DNA of 64,000 nt, from the NCBI RefSeq assembly GCF_017591425.1, contig NW_024466599.1, positions 26,760,001-26,824,000 on the forward strand, in the 5' to 3' direction. The position numbers and the translations under genes are program-made. Below are positions 47,636 through 60,130 of this stretch, piece after piece. The notes beneath the pieces were generated by a model. The model was not told where the DNA came from, made no database searches, and saw only the letters and a list, made by a program, of their open reading frames with translations. Origin of the DNA: Ochotona curzoniae (lineage: Eukaryota > Chordata > Mammalia > Lagomorpha > Ochotonidae). Position 1 is the first letter of the stretch; each line of letters begins with the position of its first letter.

Positions 47636-48302
47636 ACATGATTGTGGAAAAGCCTTTGTTTCAAGTTAAAGCAAAAGTTGTGATCTTCAAGTATAGTTTT
47701 CGTAAAGGGGAGTATTTGGGGAATGATTGAAAAACAAATAGCATTTAATTAAAGGTATTTAAATACTTAGTTTTCACCCATATCTTTTCCCAAATGAACT
47801 TGCTTTATAATTTTGAGGCTACAAATGCTTTCTATAAGATTATGGGGTTTGTTGTCATGTTCATCTAAAACGCTTGGAATCAAAAGAATAACAAGTCACT
47901 AGTGAATTTGCAATTTGTCCAGATAGGCCTGACCTTAATTATAAATAATGTCTTACAGAATTGTTGTGCTCTACTGTTTTCAAATTATATCCACATGTTT
48001 TACTGTGCTCAACTAGTAGACAGGGTAATGTGTGCACATTGTGCGTGTGTGTTGGAGTGTTGGTTAGTAATCAGGTCCTGCAATAAGTGGAGAAACAGAA
48101 AGTAGAACTTAAATCTTATAATCTTTTATGCTCTTGTATGTAGTTCTATCTTCTCACAGTGTAAATAGCATTTGGGCTGAACCAAAAATGCTGCAGGGAA
48201 ACTGATGGATTTGTTTTAGCAACTGTTTCAATAGTATGCCTGTCAGTTTTTGAAGAAATATTGAGTATATTGTTCAGCAAAATAGCTACAAAAGTTTTGT
48301 CA

Positions 48303-48615
48303 GTGGAGCTGGCACCATGGCATACTGCACTAAGCCTCGGCCTGTAGTGACAACATCCCATGTGGGCGTTGGTTCATGTCCCAGCTCTCTATTTCTAATC
48401 TAATTCCCTGCTATGGCCTGGGAAAACAATGGAAGATGACTCAAGTTTTTGTCTCTCCATCTATATGGAAGACCCAAAAGAAGCTCCTGACTTTGGGTCA
48501 GTCAACTCCAAACATTGTGGCCATTTGGGGAGTAAACCAGCAGGTGGAAGACCTCTCTTTGCTTATCTCTGTAACTCTGCTTCTCAAATAATAAATAAAT
48601 AAATCTTTTTTAAAA
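48303..48615 (+). mobile_element. CSINE, 'ggagctggcacc' subfamily
   Basis: 'ggagctggcaccatggcatac' to 'ctgcttctcaaataataaataaataaatctt'. Confidence 0.7.
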
Positions 48616-48619
48616 ATCC

Positions 48620-49598
48620 TGGTAAGGCATAGAATGACCTCTAGATGGAGATAATATACCATGCTGTGAACTTTCTTTGGAGTTTGCATTGACTTGCATT
48701 TGAAAAATAAAGTGTTAAGTTATATTAATGAGCAATGTGAAATAATAATGCACAGACAGTGATGACCTTGTGGGAAAAAGTAACCAGCTGGTCTTTGAAT
48801 TTATGATTTATAAGAAGATAAATAATATTTTAGACTTTAAAGGATTCTATTTACCACAAGAGTATGAAAGCCTTGATCTTCTGACAACTTATTTGAAAGA
48901 CAAACATGCATATTTCTAAGCATTTGAAAACCGGGAGGATTTTTTTCTTTTTTTTTTCCCCTGGTTGTAACAGTGAAATGTAGAAGATATATTGCCCTGG
49001 CAGGTAAAAGTCTTGAGATGTGTATAAATGGCTCTTATTTTCAGAAGATAAAATCAGATTGATTTCACCACTCCAGACCAGTAAATATGGCATCTGTTCC
49101 TTTTGATTCTATCATATAGAGTTGGTTAAATTTGGGGACTTTCTAGGACAAGGAGTTTAAGTAATTAAAACCATAGATAATTCTAAAATTATGATGTGAT
49201 CTAGTTTCAGTATCCCTGATGACAGACAGTTTGGGTAAGTTAGACTAGTGTATCTGATTTTAAGCCGTGCATTGCCGCAGGTGCACTCACCGTATCATTG
49301 TGGACAGCAGGCAGAAATGTGGGCGAGTTGGTGTCGTCCATGCTGGCTGCAGGGGTTAGCCTCAGTGATTTAGGAGATCATTGTCAGTCTGGAGCCTGAT
49401 TTCTATCTTTGATAACGGTTATGTTCAGCAATTTTGTGAGGTGTTTAGAGGTATTTAAAATATGTCAAAATATTACAGTCAACATAAAAGAAGGAGAAAT
49501 AGGTTATATGATGCATAACAGCATTCAAAAGCTCTTAACGTGGGAGAAATCTAAAAAGTGTGAACTGAGAAATATAGAAGTAGAGACAGAGAAAGGTG
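48620..49598. other. Intronic DNA, unassigned
   Basis: AT-rich; no repeat or coding signal recognised. Confidence 0.35.
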
Positions 49599-49599
49599 C

Positions 49600-49762
49600 C
49601 AAAAATGTCGCAGTGAGACAGGCATTTGTCGTAGCAATTAAGATGGCGCTTGATCAGTGTGCCAGAGTTTGAATCCTAGCACTACTATTTGTTCCAGCTT
49701 CCTGCGACTACATACCCCAAGGGGCAGCGTACAATACACAAACTCAAGTACTTGGGGACCCT
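49600..49762 (+). mobile_element. CSINE, older subfamily, 5' half
   Basis: 'gacaggcatttgtcgtagcaattaagatggcgcttgatc' to 'acaaactcaagtacttgggg'. It is cut by the L1 piece that follows. Confidence 0.6.
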
Positions 49763-49764
49763 GC

Positions 49765-50560
49765 CATCCAATGTTTTCCCCATATGGTTACAATAATATA
49801 ATTCTTCAGCAACAGTCACAGGTCCATCATTCTTCTATTTAAGTATATCCTGACATTGCAGGTATAGACAGTGGTAGAAAGTCCTGCATCCTATTGTCAA
49901 GATATATTTAACAGGTTAATTGGGAGTCCATCTTTTATTTAGGAGTAGAGATGTATCTTCACTTCTCAATAAGCTAGTCTCTATCATGCAATTCTTCTAG
50001 ATGAATATATGTGTATTTATGTTTACCTATATATCTGTTGCTCTTGTATTTTGTATGAAGGTTGCCTTATATCATAGAGAACATGAGTCTTGTTCTTTTG
50101 GGATTGGCGTAGTTCACTAAGCATAGTGGTCTGCAACTGGGACCATTTTATTGCAAATGATAGAATTTTATTCTTTTTAATGGCAGAATAGTACTCCATG
50201 GAGGTTGTGCATGTACATATGTACATGTGTGAACATGTAACTGGATTACATGTTCTTTCTTATATGCAGACTTTATTTCCTTAGATATATTTTCAGAAGT
50301 AGGGTACCTGGATCATACAGTAGATCAATTTTTGGTTGTCTTAGCATTCTCCATACTGACTTCCATAGTGGCTACGTTCCCACCAGTAGTGAAGGAGAGT
50401 ATTTTTCTCAGCATATCCATGCCAGCAGGTATTGTTAGTAGATTTCCAAATAAATGTAGGCCAATCTCACTGGAGTTAGAATTTTAATATAGATTTTATT
50501 TGTGTTTTCCTAGTAGCTAGAGAGCCTGTGCCATCCTAGGTTGTTGTGTGTAAATGTGTA
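49765..50560 (-). mobile_element. L1 3' UTR and 3' ORF2-adjacent region, inverted
   Basis: The minus frame at 50023-50226 reads MEYYSAIKKNKILSFAIKW then LSELRQSQKNKTHVLYDIR, the stretch found near the 3' end of mammalian L1. The 3' UTR (cctgacattgcaggtatagac) lies to its left. Confidence 0.75.
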
Positions 50561-50564
50561 AACA

Positions 50565-51295
50565 TAAAATACTTTCATAACTGGTTTTCTTTCTTTTTAA
50601 ATTTTGTTGAAAGAAAGACCATGGAAATACTCTCTGATACTGAGATGTCATTCTGAGCAACCTAAGACATAAGTCCCTTCATATTAAATTGAAGAATTTC
50701 ATAAAGTCGTAGCTATTTAAATTAATAATGCTTGTAAGTCATTCAGACAGTTTAAAGAATTAAGGGGAAGTCATATCAGAATCTGTATCTAAATCTGTAG
50801 ACATGGATGCAGTGGCTTATCATGGCTTTATTGCTATTGTTAGTTTCTCCAGTCAAGTGAGAAAAGTAGACCCCCTGCTACCCTGTAATAAACTAAGTAA
50901 GATGAATGAATATTGAACAATTTCTTCCAGGGAGCCATTGCTTTGTAAAAGTTGAACTCCATCTGCTGATTTTCTAAGACCTGGCTTAGGAACATTGCAA
51001 TTTAGGAGAACTGTTGTCATAGTGAGTAATCAGGCTATCATAATCTACATCATTGACTTGCATGTTTTGTGTTTGTCGCATCCCATTTCTACTGGGAGGC
51101 TCAATCTGCAATATTTGGATTATTGGTTCAGCAGATACCAGGAAAAGCAATTATTTGTAGTTATCAGAATATTATACAACTGTATATTGTTTATTGTAAA
51201 CAATGGTCAATAATTTGTATTTCTTTTTAAAATAATTCTATTTGGAGGTGTTTTATTTCATATTTACATGTAAGTCATTGTTTTTGTCTTTTTAG
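50565..51295 (+). other. Intronic DNA before the 51296 exon
   Basis: No repeat recognised; ends in the acceptor tract. Confidence 0.4.
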
Positions 51296-51371
51296 GTATG
51301 CAGTTTTATGTGGCTATGTATCTGAATATGAAGGCTTACAAAACAAAATCAACTGTGGGTATTACTTCAAG
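51296..51371 (+). CDS. RMDN2: RMDN2 coding exon, residues 264-289
   Basis: Acceptor gtctttttag ends at 51295; donor gtatat starts at 51372. One base completes Trp264, then 25 codons read YAVLCGYVSEYEGLQNKINC and end GYYFK in phase 0. WYAVLCGYVSE is the family helix that packs in the TPR-like fold. The donor (aag|gtatat) is weaker than the others because it lacks G at +5, so this exon may be skipped more readily. Skipping its 76 bp would shift the frame. Confidence 0.93.
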
Positions 51372-51374
51372 GTA

Positions 51375-52140
51375 TATTTTATATTAAAAATGTTCCAGTG
51401 TAAGTCTGTGCTTAATGAACAGGTGTAAATCAGTTTAATCACCAAATAGAACTCAAGAAATGTATCTTAATAATATGTAATAATCGAATTGTTATTGTTA
51501 TTTCATCAATAGGAAGTGAAATAGTAATCCATAAATAGTGTTGTGACAAAGAAACAAACTCTTTGAGTGATTAAAGATGGTTATTACAGGACGTGAAAGA
51601 AGTCACATAGTAGATGCTTGTTATTTTTTTGAAGCTGGAGGATTATAACGGTTCAAAGATAAAGCCTTCAGGGTCCCTAATGACAGGAGCATCAGTTAGT
51701 TCCTTCCTGCTTTCTGGCTGCTTATACCCGTTTTGACGATGCCAGAGGGATAGATACTTCGCCCATCTAGCTCCTCCATTTTTTTTTTCCATTACACCCT
51801 GTTCCATGTTATTTGATGTTTATAAGCTTTCCTCTGAGTCAGTATTAATTAGGTAAATCATACAGAAGCAAACATTTGACTTAGGTTTTTCACTAATTTT
51901 TAAAGCAATATTTGGCTTTAAACTATTATGGAGCTTTATTGAGACATGATCACAGTTCTGGCTCTAGTTGTAAGCAGTCGCTTTTGCTATTGAAATACTG
52001 AGAAGAATTCATTGTACTAATGATAGGAATTGGGGGTGCTGAAATAGCACTGCGAAACTGCTTTGGAGCTACTAGGCTTTGCTGTAGTTCAAATCAATAG
52101 TATCTGAGAATTGGTAGATGACATTGCCTTTGGATTTTTT
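51375..52140 (+). other. Short intron between residues 289 and 290
   Basis: 774-bp intron with no clear repeat; a T-rich acceptor tract closes it. Confidence 0.5.
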
Positions 52141-52145
52141 TCCAG

Positions 52146-52223
52146 GAACATCTGGATATAGCAATACAACTTCTGCCTGATGAACCCTTTTTATATTACC
52201 TCAAGGGAAGATATTGTTACACC
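52146..52223 (+). CDS. RMDN2: RMDN2 coding exon, residues 290-315
   Basis: Acceptor ttttttccag ends at 52145; donor gtaagc starts at 52224. It encodes 26 codons, [20 protein letters not shown] then GRYCYT, phase 0 at both ends. The AIQLLPDEP...YYLKGRYCY pattern is a TPR-type helix-turn-helix, with the small residues and tyrosines expected at packing positions. The 78-bp length is a multiple of three, so skipping would keep the frame. Confidence 0.95.
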
Positions 52224-52599
52224 GTAAGCTGAATGCCTTTATTTATATGTCTTACTTGAATATACTATGATTATGATACATCACCAATGATGTCTTTTGT
52301 CTCTACCCTGGACCTACTATTGTAGGAAAAATTATAAAATCAGTCTAAATTATATATATATAATGTTTTATGATTTTGCACAAATATATAATTTGTATAT
52401 TATTTAAATGTACAATGTATATATTTTATCATATATCTATGTTCTTTAGCCATAGTCTCATTTTGTGGCTCTCTCTCCCTACATACACATTTAAATGACT
52501 AAAATTTAGCTGGAGCTCTCATATATTCTAATAGGAATATATAAGCAATAAATAAATACAGCAAAAAATGACATAGTGATGCCTAAGTTTATCAAGAGG

Positions 52600-52920
52600 A
52601 GCTGGAATTGGCACCAAAGGGGTAGTACCCTCTGCCTTGAGGGCTGGCATCCCATATAATCACTGGTTCTAGTCCCAGCTGCTCCACTTCTGACCCAACT
52701 CTCCTAATGTACCCAGGAAAGAGGATGGCCCAAGTGCCCAGGCCCCTGCACCCGTGTGGGAAGCCCGGAAGAAGCTCCAGGCTCCTGGCTTTGGCCTGGC
52801 CCAGCTCTGGCTGTTGTGATTATCTGGGGGAGTAAACCAGCAGCTGGGAAATCTTTATCTCTTCTCTCTCTGCAAATCTGCTTTTCAAATAAATATACAT
52901 CTTCAAATAAAAAGTTTAAA
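52600..52920 (+). mobile_element. CSINE, diverged
   Basis: 'gagctggaattggcaccaaagggg', 'aagaagctccaggctcctggctttggcctggcccagc', 'ctgcttttcaaataaatatacat'. Confidence 0.7.
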
Positions 52921-53374
52921 AGAGAAATAAAATATACGTTCACTCAAAGGCTAAAATAGGAATTTCTTGGCCGTGTTGACAACATAGCAACATGGATGAC
53001 TTTTCAATGTTATGCCAGAGAGGTTCACATAAGATGACATAATGTATAATTTTGTTGATATGAGAGTTTAGAAAAGGCCAGTTCTAGCCATCTGTCAGTA
53101 ACGGCCTAGAGGCAGGGAAACAGAGTTGATTGCAAAGAGGCACACAGTGCTTTGGGATGGTATATATGATTGTTGCAGTCATTACATGTTTACATTTATC
53201 AAAGTTTATTTAGCTTATACATCTATAATGTGAGGAATTTTATTTTATGTAGATTGTACTCCACTAAAGCTGAGGAAATTATTATTTTTGCAAAGTCAAG
53301 GCCAATAAGAAATAAGCATATCAATAAGTAAAAGTATGTAGAAAAGCAAGGTTTATGTATTTATATATATTAAA

Positions 53375-53403
53375 GCAATATATATATGTATATATATATA
53401 TGG
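53375..53403. repeat. (TA)n microsatellite
   Basis: TATATATATGTATATATATATAT-type run, imperfect. Confidence 0.7.
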
Positions 53404-53530
53404 CTATAGCTGATTTTCAAAACTTCAGTGCAAAAAATTGGAAATCCATGCCTAAATTTTTCATAACACAAGTTTTTAATGGGCTTTCTAAAGACCTCTC
53501 ATATCCATGATGTGCAAAGATATTTTGCAC

Positions 53531-53765
53531 TGGGGCTGGCATTGTGCGGAGTACGTTAAGCCTCCTGAGGTACCAGTATTCCATATGGGCAGCAGTTCTT
53601 GCCTCAGCTACTCCACTTCCAAACCAGCTCCCTGCTTATGGCCTGGGAAGACAATGGAGGATGATCCAAGTCCTTGGGACCCTGAACCCATGTGAGAAAC
53701 CTGGAAGAGGCTCCTGGCTGCTGGCTTTAGCTTGGCTCAGCTCCAGTCATTGGGGGAATAATAAA
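53531..53765 (+). mobile_element. CSINE, 3' truncated
   Basis: 'ggggctggcattgtgcggag' to 'cagctccagtcattggggg'. Confidence 0.75.
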
Positions 53766-54269
53766 ACAAAATATAAATGATGTAAAATTTGGCTATGGTT
53801 GATTATTGGGCCTAAAACACAATTTCCTGGATTGTAGATACGTAAACAGGGTCCTCTGTTGCTGAGGAGGGTTTTGTTCACATATCTGAGATGCAGCATG
53901 GAGAAGGCAGGAGAGCAAAGGCAGGCTCCCCAGCTTCTACACACTCTGCAGTCATCCTGCAGTTGCAAGGACAGTGAACAAGTGTGACTGGCCATTTTTC
54001 TCTGCAATGCACCTTCTCTCTGATTCAGCGTCATCCTTCTGATAAATAGTTCAAGCTGGTTTTGAAGTCAGTGCTTCTGGAGCTTAGGATTGGTTAGAAT
54101 TAAGGAACATGAGGGCAGAATATTAGTGAGGGCCCTGTCCGGCATGTGTAGTATCTATTACACAAGTTCCCACGCACTGACTTGTGTATGTGCACACACG
54201 ATGGCTCGCTGGCAGACAATCGTTCAGAAGACAGACAGCTCCAAGCGTGATGTTGCTCTTCATTTACAG

Positions 54270-54368
54270 GTCTCAAAACTTAGCTGGATTGAGAAGAAAA
54301 TGGCTGCCACTCTGTTTGGGAAAATCCCATCTTCCACTGTGCCCGAGGCTTTGCAGAACTTCCTGAAG
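54270..54368 (+). CDS. RMDN2: RMDN2 coding exon, residues 316-348
   Basis: Acceptor catttacag ends at 54269; donor gtaggt starts at 54369. It encodes 33 codons beginning [20 protein letters not shown] and ending ALQNFLK, phase 0 at both ends. This is the most conserved stretch of the family, with WIEKK.AATLFGxxPxST.xEAL recognisable. The open frame runs past both splice sites, which is chance intron read-through. Confidence 0.95.
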
Positions 54369-54897
54369 GTAGGTTCTATCTCTGCTACATTAGCTTCAGC
54401 CTGGGTACCAGCTGTGTGAGTCCCTTGACCTTCACCTGGGTAGATCTCTAACTGAAGCCCCAATTTGAATCCTGCTGTCAATGTGTTCTACTTTAAGCCT
54501 TCACAGTGTATGTTATGTTTCAAATCTGAACTTCTTAGGACAGCCTATTAGAGCTTAGGGAGAACAAGCTGCTTTTTAAAAGTAAGTCAGCCACCTGTGT
54601 GCAGGTGTTTCACTCCCAGGCTCTGCAGCAGCCCTGCCAGTCAGAGGAGCATGTGCAGAGACTGTTAGAGGAGCTCCTCGTTCTAACAGAACCAGCTGAA
54701 CATCAAGGCATTAAAAGATGATATCAGGAAGAGTTATTTTAAAAGCCACCTCCTACACTGCACACACTTTTGTGGAAGATTCCTGGGGCATCAGACCTAG
54801 TCAGTATTTTCACTCTTTTTTTTTTTTTCACTCATTTGTAATATGCTTTCAGGATCAGATTTGTAAAACCGATGGTTTATAAGTTTATCTAGTCTGG

Positions 54898-55180
54898 AAG
54901 TGGGCATTTGGCACAGCTGTTAAGACACTGGCTCAGGATATCTGCGTGTCATACTGAAGTGTCCTGCTTTGAGAGTTGGCACGGCTTCTGATCTCAGCTT
55001 CCCACTGCGACACATCTTGGGAGGTGGCAAGTGATGCCTCCTACAGCCGCATCACAGGGCCTGCATTGAGTTCTGGGCCCCTGGCCCTGTCACAGCTACG
55101 TGGACAATTGAGAAGCAAAACAAGGGATGGAAGAGCCCTGCCTTGGCACCTTCTCTCCTTCCCTCTCAAATAAGTAACAG
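54898..55180 (+). mobile_element. CSINE, older 'gggcatttggcacag' subfamily
   Basis: 'gtgggcatttggcacagctgttaagacactgg', 'ggaggtggcaagtgatg', 'ctctcaaataagtaac'. Confidence 0.65.
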
Positions 55181-55547
55181 CTAAGGAAAAATGTTTTTTT
55201 TTTTTTTTAATATAAAGATTACTTTGCTTAAGATGACAAGCAGGTTTGTCTCACTTTTTATCTCTGAGTAGTGGCCTACAAAGCCTAGCGTACTGTGTAA
55301 AACAGTATGTATTATGGTGCTCGTCCAACACAGAAGAATTTAGGAAGTATGAGTGCAGGGTCTTGCATTTCTTATTTTTCTTAATTTATTGTTACCTTTT
55401 TTTGTTTTATAAAAGTGAAATTAAGACCTCAGGAACTTATTTTGTCCAGTTTAACTCAATGCCAAAGATTTGTGTCATTCCTACCTCTTCACCACTTTTC
55501 TGCCACTGAGAATTAGTTCTCCCATTTGAAAATTTATAATACAATTC

Positions 55548-55757
55548 GAAGGCAGGAGCCCGGAACCTCTTTCAGGTCTCCCATGCAAGTATATGCTCCC
55601 AAAGCTTTGTACTATCATCTACTGCTTTCTCAAGCCACAGACAGAGGGAGTTGGATGGGAAGCAAGGCTGGTGGGATTAGGACCGGTGCCCATATGGGAT
55701 CCTGGCATGTGCAAGATGAGAACTTGAGCCGCTAGGACTTTTACCATGCCGGGCCAC
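55548..55757 (-). mobile_element. CSINE, inverted, 3' part missing
   Basis: 'aggcaggagcccggaacctctttcaggtctcccatgc' to inverted head 'taccatgccgggcc'. Confidence 0.75.
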
Positions 55758-55759
55758 CC

Positions 55760-57060
55760 CTAATTTTGTAATAGCATATTTTCATTTCATTTCACAATCA
55801 CAGGCTTAACACTCCATTAGGTAAAGATATTAGCACAAGCAAGTAGAAAAAAGTTAACCTACTTTTCTTGAGAAGTATAGACAAAGACTGCACGCAGTAA
55901 TCCAATCACATAATGTCAGTCTCATTATAGGTAATAAAATTTTTTTAACTTTGCTTGTTAGTTATTACAGATCATGAAAAACATATTTATCTTTTGGGGA
56001 CTGGCTTATTTTACTAGCAGAATGGTATCCAATTTGATCCATTTAGTTGCAAAAAAATAAGACCCAATTTTTTTTATAACACACTGTGTGTGTGTGTGTA
56101 TACACATCTCACATATACCACATTTTATTTATCTGATCATCAACTGATGGGCACCTGGGTTGACTCCATAGCCTAGCTATTGTGAATTGAACTGTTATAA
56201 CCATAGGTAGAGGTTCAAATAGCTCATTCATATGTTGATTTTGTTTCATTTGGATAAATTCCCAGGTGTGGGATGACTGGGTCAGATGATAGATTTATTT
56301 TCAGATACCTAAGGAATCTCCATATTGTCTTCCATACTGGCTATACTGGTTTGTTTCTATCAATAGTGGATTAAGGTACCATTTACTCCACTTCCTTACC
56401 ATCATTTATTGTTTTCCGATTTCTATATGATAGCCATTTTAACTGGAGTGAAGTGAAACATGATTGTGGTTTTTTTGCTTTTTGGTTTTGTTTAGTTTTC
56501 TCATTTTTGGATTTTGCTGATGGCTAGTAATCCTGATCTTGACAATTTTTTCATATGTCTGTTGGCAATTTGAATTTTATCCTTTTATAAATGCATGCTC
56601 TTGTCCTTTGCCCATTTCTTAACTGGAGTGTTTGGTTTGTTCTTTAGTTTCTTTAGGTCTTTTAAATCCTGGGTATTGATTCTTTATTAGTTATATAGTT
56701 TACAAATATTTTCTCCCAATCTGTTGGCTGTCTCTTCATTTTGTTGACATCTCCTTTGCAGGGCAGAAGCTTCTTAGGTTGATGTAATCTCATTAATTTA
56801 TTTTCTCTTTACTTCCCCATGCTTTTGGGACCTTTTCCAAGAAATGTTTGCCTACGCCTATGTCATGCAAACTAGTTAATTTGATAGTATCAGGTCATAA
56901 AATTAGATCCTTCATCCACTTAAAGTTGATGTTTATATACGGTACAAGTCTATAATATCTTGGGAAAGGGAAGAAAAGTTTTTGACTCTTGTATAAAATG
57001 GTCATATTTTAAGTTTTTTTTGTTTCAAAAACCAGTGATCTATTTTCAGCTTGCCTACAC
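55760..57060 (-). mobile_element. L1 3' half, inverted
   Basis: About 1.3 kb continuous: 'catcaactgatgggcacctgggttgactcc', 'ctccatattgtcttccatactggc', 'gttggcaatttgaattttatcc', 'gcccatttcttaactggagtg'. A (TG)n run at about 56084-56098 is internal. Confidence 0.75.
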
Positions 57061-57234
57061 TTGGTGAAATGTCATGGAGAATGAGACAAAAGTTGAGAAC
57101 AAAATTAGAAAGGAGAAACTTATGCTTCTAATGTAGGAAATGTCTGAAGTATTCATATAAAGTAAATATATTTTTGTAACTTTTTAAAAGTGTATTTCTT
57201 TGGGTTCTGCAGCCCTCTGAGTTTGGGGCTGAAG

Positions 57235-57504
57235 TCAGGGTAGCAACATACTTGCCTCTGCCCTCACAACACCAAAAGCTGCCTGTACAGTCAAGGGTAA
57301 TTTGGGTTCCAGGAAGAGCTCCTCCACAGCAACACCATAGACTGGAAAGCATTGTTGTTTCCCAGAAATAAAGGAAAAGAATTGCAACAGAAAAGACAAG
57401 TAGATGGTGTATAAAGTATCTTCATCTTGCTCTGGAGATCCACTACTTGGATGGGTTATTTCAAGAACCTGTCTTTCCTTTAACACCACCAGGCTTGTGA
57501 CACT
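57235..57504 (-). pseudogene. Unidentified open frame, possible retropseudogene fragment
   Basis: A minus-strand frame of about 90 codons from the stop near 57505 to the stop at 57235 has balanced, protein-like composition (KERQVLEITHPSSGSPEQ; VYGVAVEELFLEPKLPLTVQ). It has no convincing ATG, splice site or tail. I do not recognise the product. It sits just right of an L1 and could be part of a processed copy or chance. Confidence 0.2.
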
Positions 57505-58010
57505 TCAGGTATTTATTCACATATGAAATGTATTGAAATCGTAGGAAATCAGATATTAGCCTTGTGGAATATACTTGCTGTTGAGTTCAAGTCTTGCTTC
57601 CTGCTCTTATTTCCTAAACAGACTGTGAAGTGTAAAGGACTTGGCTCTAGGGAGTTTGTCATTATTTGCTTTTGTCCTTCAAAGGAAAGAAGAAAATTAA
57701 AAAAAAAGGGGAGGGGGGAGGAGAGTAAAGAAAACTGATGATATAAACAATTCTTAAAACCCTAAAAGATCTTATTGCTTTGGAAACCTTGCCTCCATAG
57801 TGATTAATGACTAATTCCAAAAACTGTATTTTCATCCAAAAGATACTTAAGCTGGTAAAATGATTCAAATGTGAATTAACTATACACTAGGTTCTAAGAA
57901 AAATTTGGGTTAATACTATTTACTTATTTCTAAATATATCCTCTTTGCTCGTAGTTAATATTGCTTGATTTTTGCCATGTTATTTTCTTGTCTGTTTTCT
58001 CATAAATCAG

Positions 58011-58064
58011 GCTGAAGAATTACACCCTGGTTTCTCTCTGCCTAATTACATGTACTTGGCAAAG
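58011..58064 (+). CDS. RMDN2: RMDN2 coding exon, residues 349-366
   Basis: A 54-bp exon: acceptor cataaatcag ends at 58010; donor gtaata starts at 58065. It reads AEELHPGFSLPNYMYLAK, phase 0 at both ends. AEELxPGxSxxNxMYLAKCY, continued by the next exon, is the canonical last TPR-like helix pair of RMDN proteins. It is separated from the next exon by only 87 bp. Confidence 0.94.
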
Positions 58065-58151
58065 GTAATAAAGACCAACATTTTAAGATAACTTAGAATC
58101 CAACACAGAAAAATATGATTCCACATAATATTTGTTATTTTTTACTTCTAG

Positions 58152-58232
58152 TGCTATACTGATCTTAACCAAAATCAGAATGCATTGAAGTTCTGTGATT
58201 TGGCGTTATTGCTTCCTAGTGTTACAAAAGAG
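58152..58232 (+). CDS. RMDN2: RMDN2 coding exon, residues 367-393
   Basis: Acceptor tttacttctag ends at 58151; donor gtaagt starts at 58233. It encodes 27 codons, CYTDLNQNQNALKFCDLALL then LPSVTKE, phase 0. Human RMDN2 continues for about 17 more residues of Lys/Glu-rich helix. Reading through the donor quickly leaves that pattern, so a final exon must follow. None with the expected composition was found to position 64000. Confidence 0.94.
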
Positions 58233-58329
58233 GTAAGTCCTAACAGTGACCACGCATGCTCTCATCTGCACCACTCCAGATTCCCGTACTAGCAACTGGC
58301 CTACATACATTCAGTTTTCTTTATAATAA

Positions 58330-58745
58330 AATTTTTAAATTCATTTTTTACCTTTTCCAGCTTTATTGATGTATAGTTGGCCAATAAAAGTTACATATAC
58401 AATATATAAAGTGTTTACCCTCAAGCTTTTGACAAGTATGTGCATTATGAAATGGGTACCACAATCAAGTTAATTAACACATTTGTCACTACACATGCTC
58501 ATCTTTTGTTGCTTGAGAATGCTTATATATACGGTCTTAGAAAACCTCAGTGTTCTATCCCATGTAATTAGCTCTAGCCACTTACTGCACATTAGATCTC
58601 CAGAACTTCCTCATCTGACAGCTTTGGCGAGCATCCTCCATATCCTCCACCCGCTAGTCCTTGGCAGCTACCCTTCACCCTTTGCTCCCATGATGGAGTT
58701 TTCTTTTATACTAAAATATTTTGAGTTGGATTTCTGCATATCCTG
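58330..58745 (-). mobile_element. Old L1 3' end, inverted
   Basis: 'ccagctttattgatgtatagttggcc', 'gtgtttaccctcaagcttttgacaag' and 'ggtaccacaatcaagttaattaacac' are the antisense L1MA/MB-type 3' UTR. It begins about 100 bp after the exon that ends at 58232. Confidence 0.65.
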
Positions 58746-60112
58746 TGAAGTTTAAAATTTTGATATATCTGTAAGATATCCTGTCACCAGGAGAACCCTT
58801 GAATGTTCATGGCATGTACAAATCCTGTGCTAGCAGTTAAGATATCCTGATGCTTGTTAGGTGTAAGATAGCAGGCAATGGAACAAGCCTCTCTGAGAAG
58901 CAGGAGGAAGAGCGTAATTCTGAGGAGCCGGTGACTAAACAATGCAAGCAGCAAACCAGCTAGACGGGTTGCCCTGTTTAGAACAAGGTGAGTGTCCAAG
59001 TGGTTGCTCACCCAGCTCAAAGCAGGGTGTGACTTGCCAAGACCATGATTACAGACTAAAAGATTTAAAATATGTATTAACATTTTCTTGGTTTTGAGAC
59101 AGCTGCCAAAGTTTTTTTTAAAAAAGGATGATTTTTGCCCATTTATTCAACAATTTGGGTTTCTGGATATTGGGCTTTGGAGTTTCTGTAAATTTTAGAC
59201 ATTCACACCATTAACTGTTCAGTCTGTACTCCCAGTATTGCAAGAACAAAAGGAAAAAGGCAATTATTTTCCTGCTCCCTTTCTATGCTGCCAAATGTTA
59301 TCAACCTGTACATCTTAGCAGAAAGAAAGACTGTAGCAACAGCAGACAGCACATAGTCCAATTTCTGTTGTAGTCTGCAATATAAACAAATATGCTAGTC
59401 CATTGCTGTCTAGGGCTTTAAGAATGGCAGAAAGCATGATGTTGGAGTATATCCACAGGAGAGACATGAAAACTGAGACATAAAACTTTTAGTTACAGAA
59501 ATTTGGAAGAAGGGGGAACTGTTTTCTCCAGTAAGAAATCAGGTGGCAAGAGAGGTGGACTTTGGAAGATCTCTACTCTGGAGGCATGAGCAAGCATGGG
59601 TCGTGGACAGAGGCAGAAGTAAAATAAGTTCTGCCACAGAACTTCAGATTCATGTGTCTCTTGTGAGGACTGGGCAGGCTTTTTTCTTTCTCTTCTAAAC
59701 CACTTGAACAAGTTCTCAGGCTCTGAATATGTATCTTCTGGATGTTTTATTTCCAACGGGGGTTGTCTGTTTCTTGAACTTTGATCTCTCAGTTGTCTCC
59801 AGCAGCTAAAAGCAGGTGCAAAGCAGCACAGTCTCAGCAGTCTTCTCCAGAGGAAAGAGTTTTGTGTGACATTTTTTTTTTTCCAGCAAGAAACAGATTT
59901 TGTCCCTCTGATTGCTTAAGCCATGTTGTTAATAGGGACCAGATCATCTTTAATATCTCTCCTGAATGATGTCAGTTTGGATTGTGTGTGATGTTTTTAA
60001 CATGAGGATCTGTGCATTCTTACTAGAATTAAGGTTAAAGTACAATATGATGATGAAAAAGAACATGCAATGATGTTACATGCACATGTTTAGGTATGAG
60101 ATCTTGAACTGT
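58746..60112. other. RMDN2 terminal intron, unassigned
   Basis: Searched for the last coding exon without success; no strong repeat signature except diverged fragments. Confidence 0.35.
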
Positions 60113-60130
60113 CCAGGGGGGCTAAATATT

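Noticed and set aside
60040..60085. 'gatgatgaaaaagaacatgcaatgatg' as the missing RMDN2 C-terminus
   Set aside because: Superficially Asp-Glu-Lys-Glu-rich, but there is no acceptor AG with a pyrimidine tract before it and the residues do not match the expected order.
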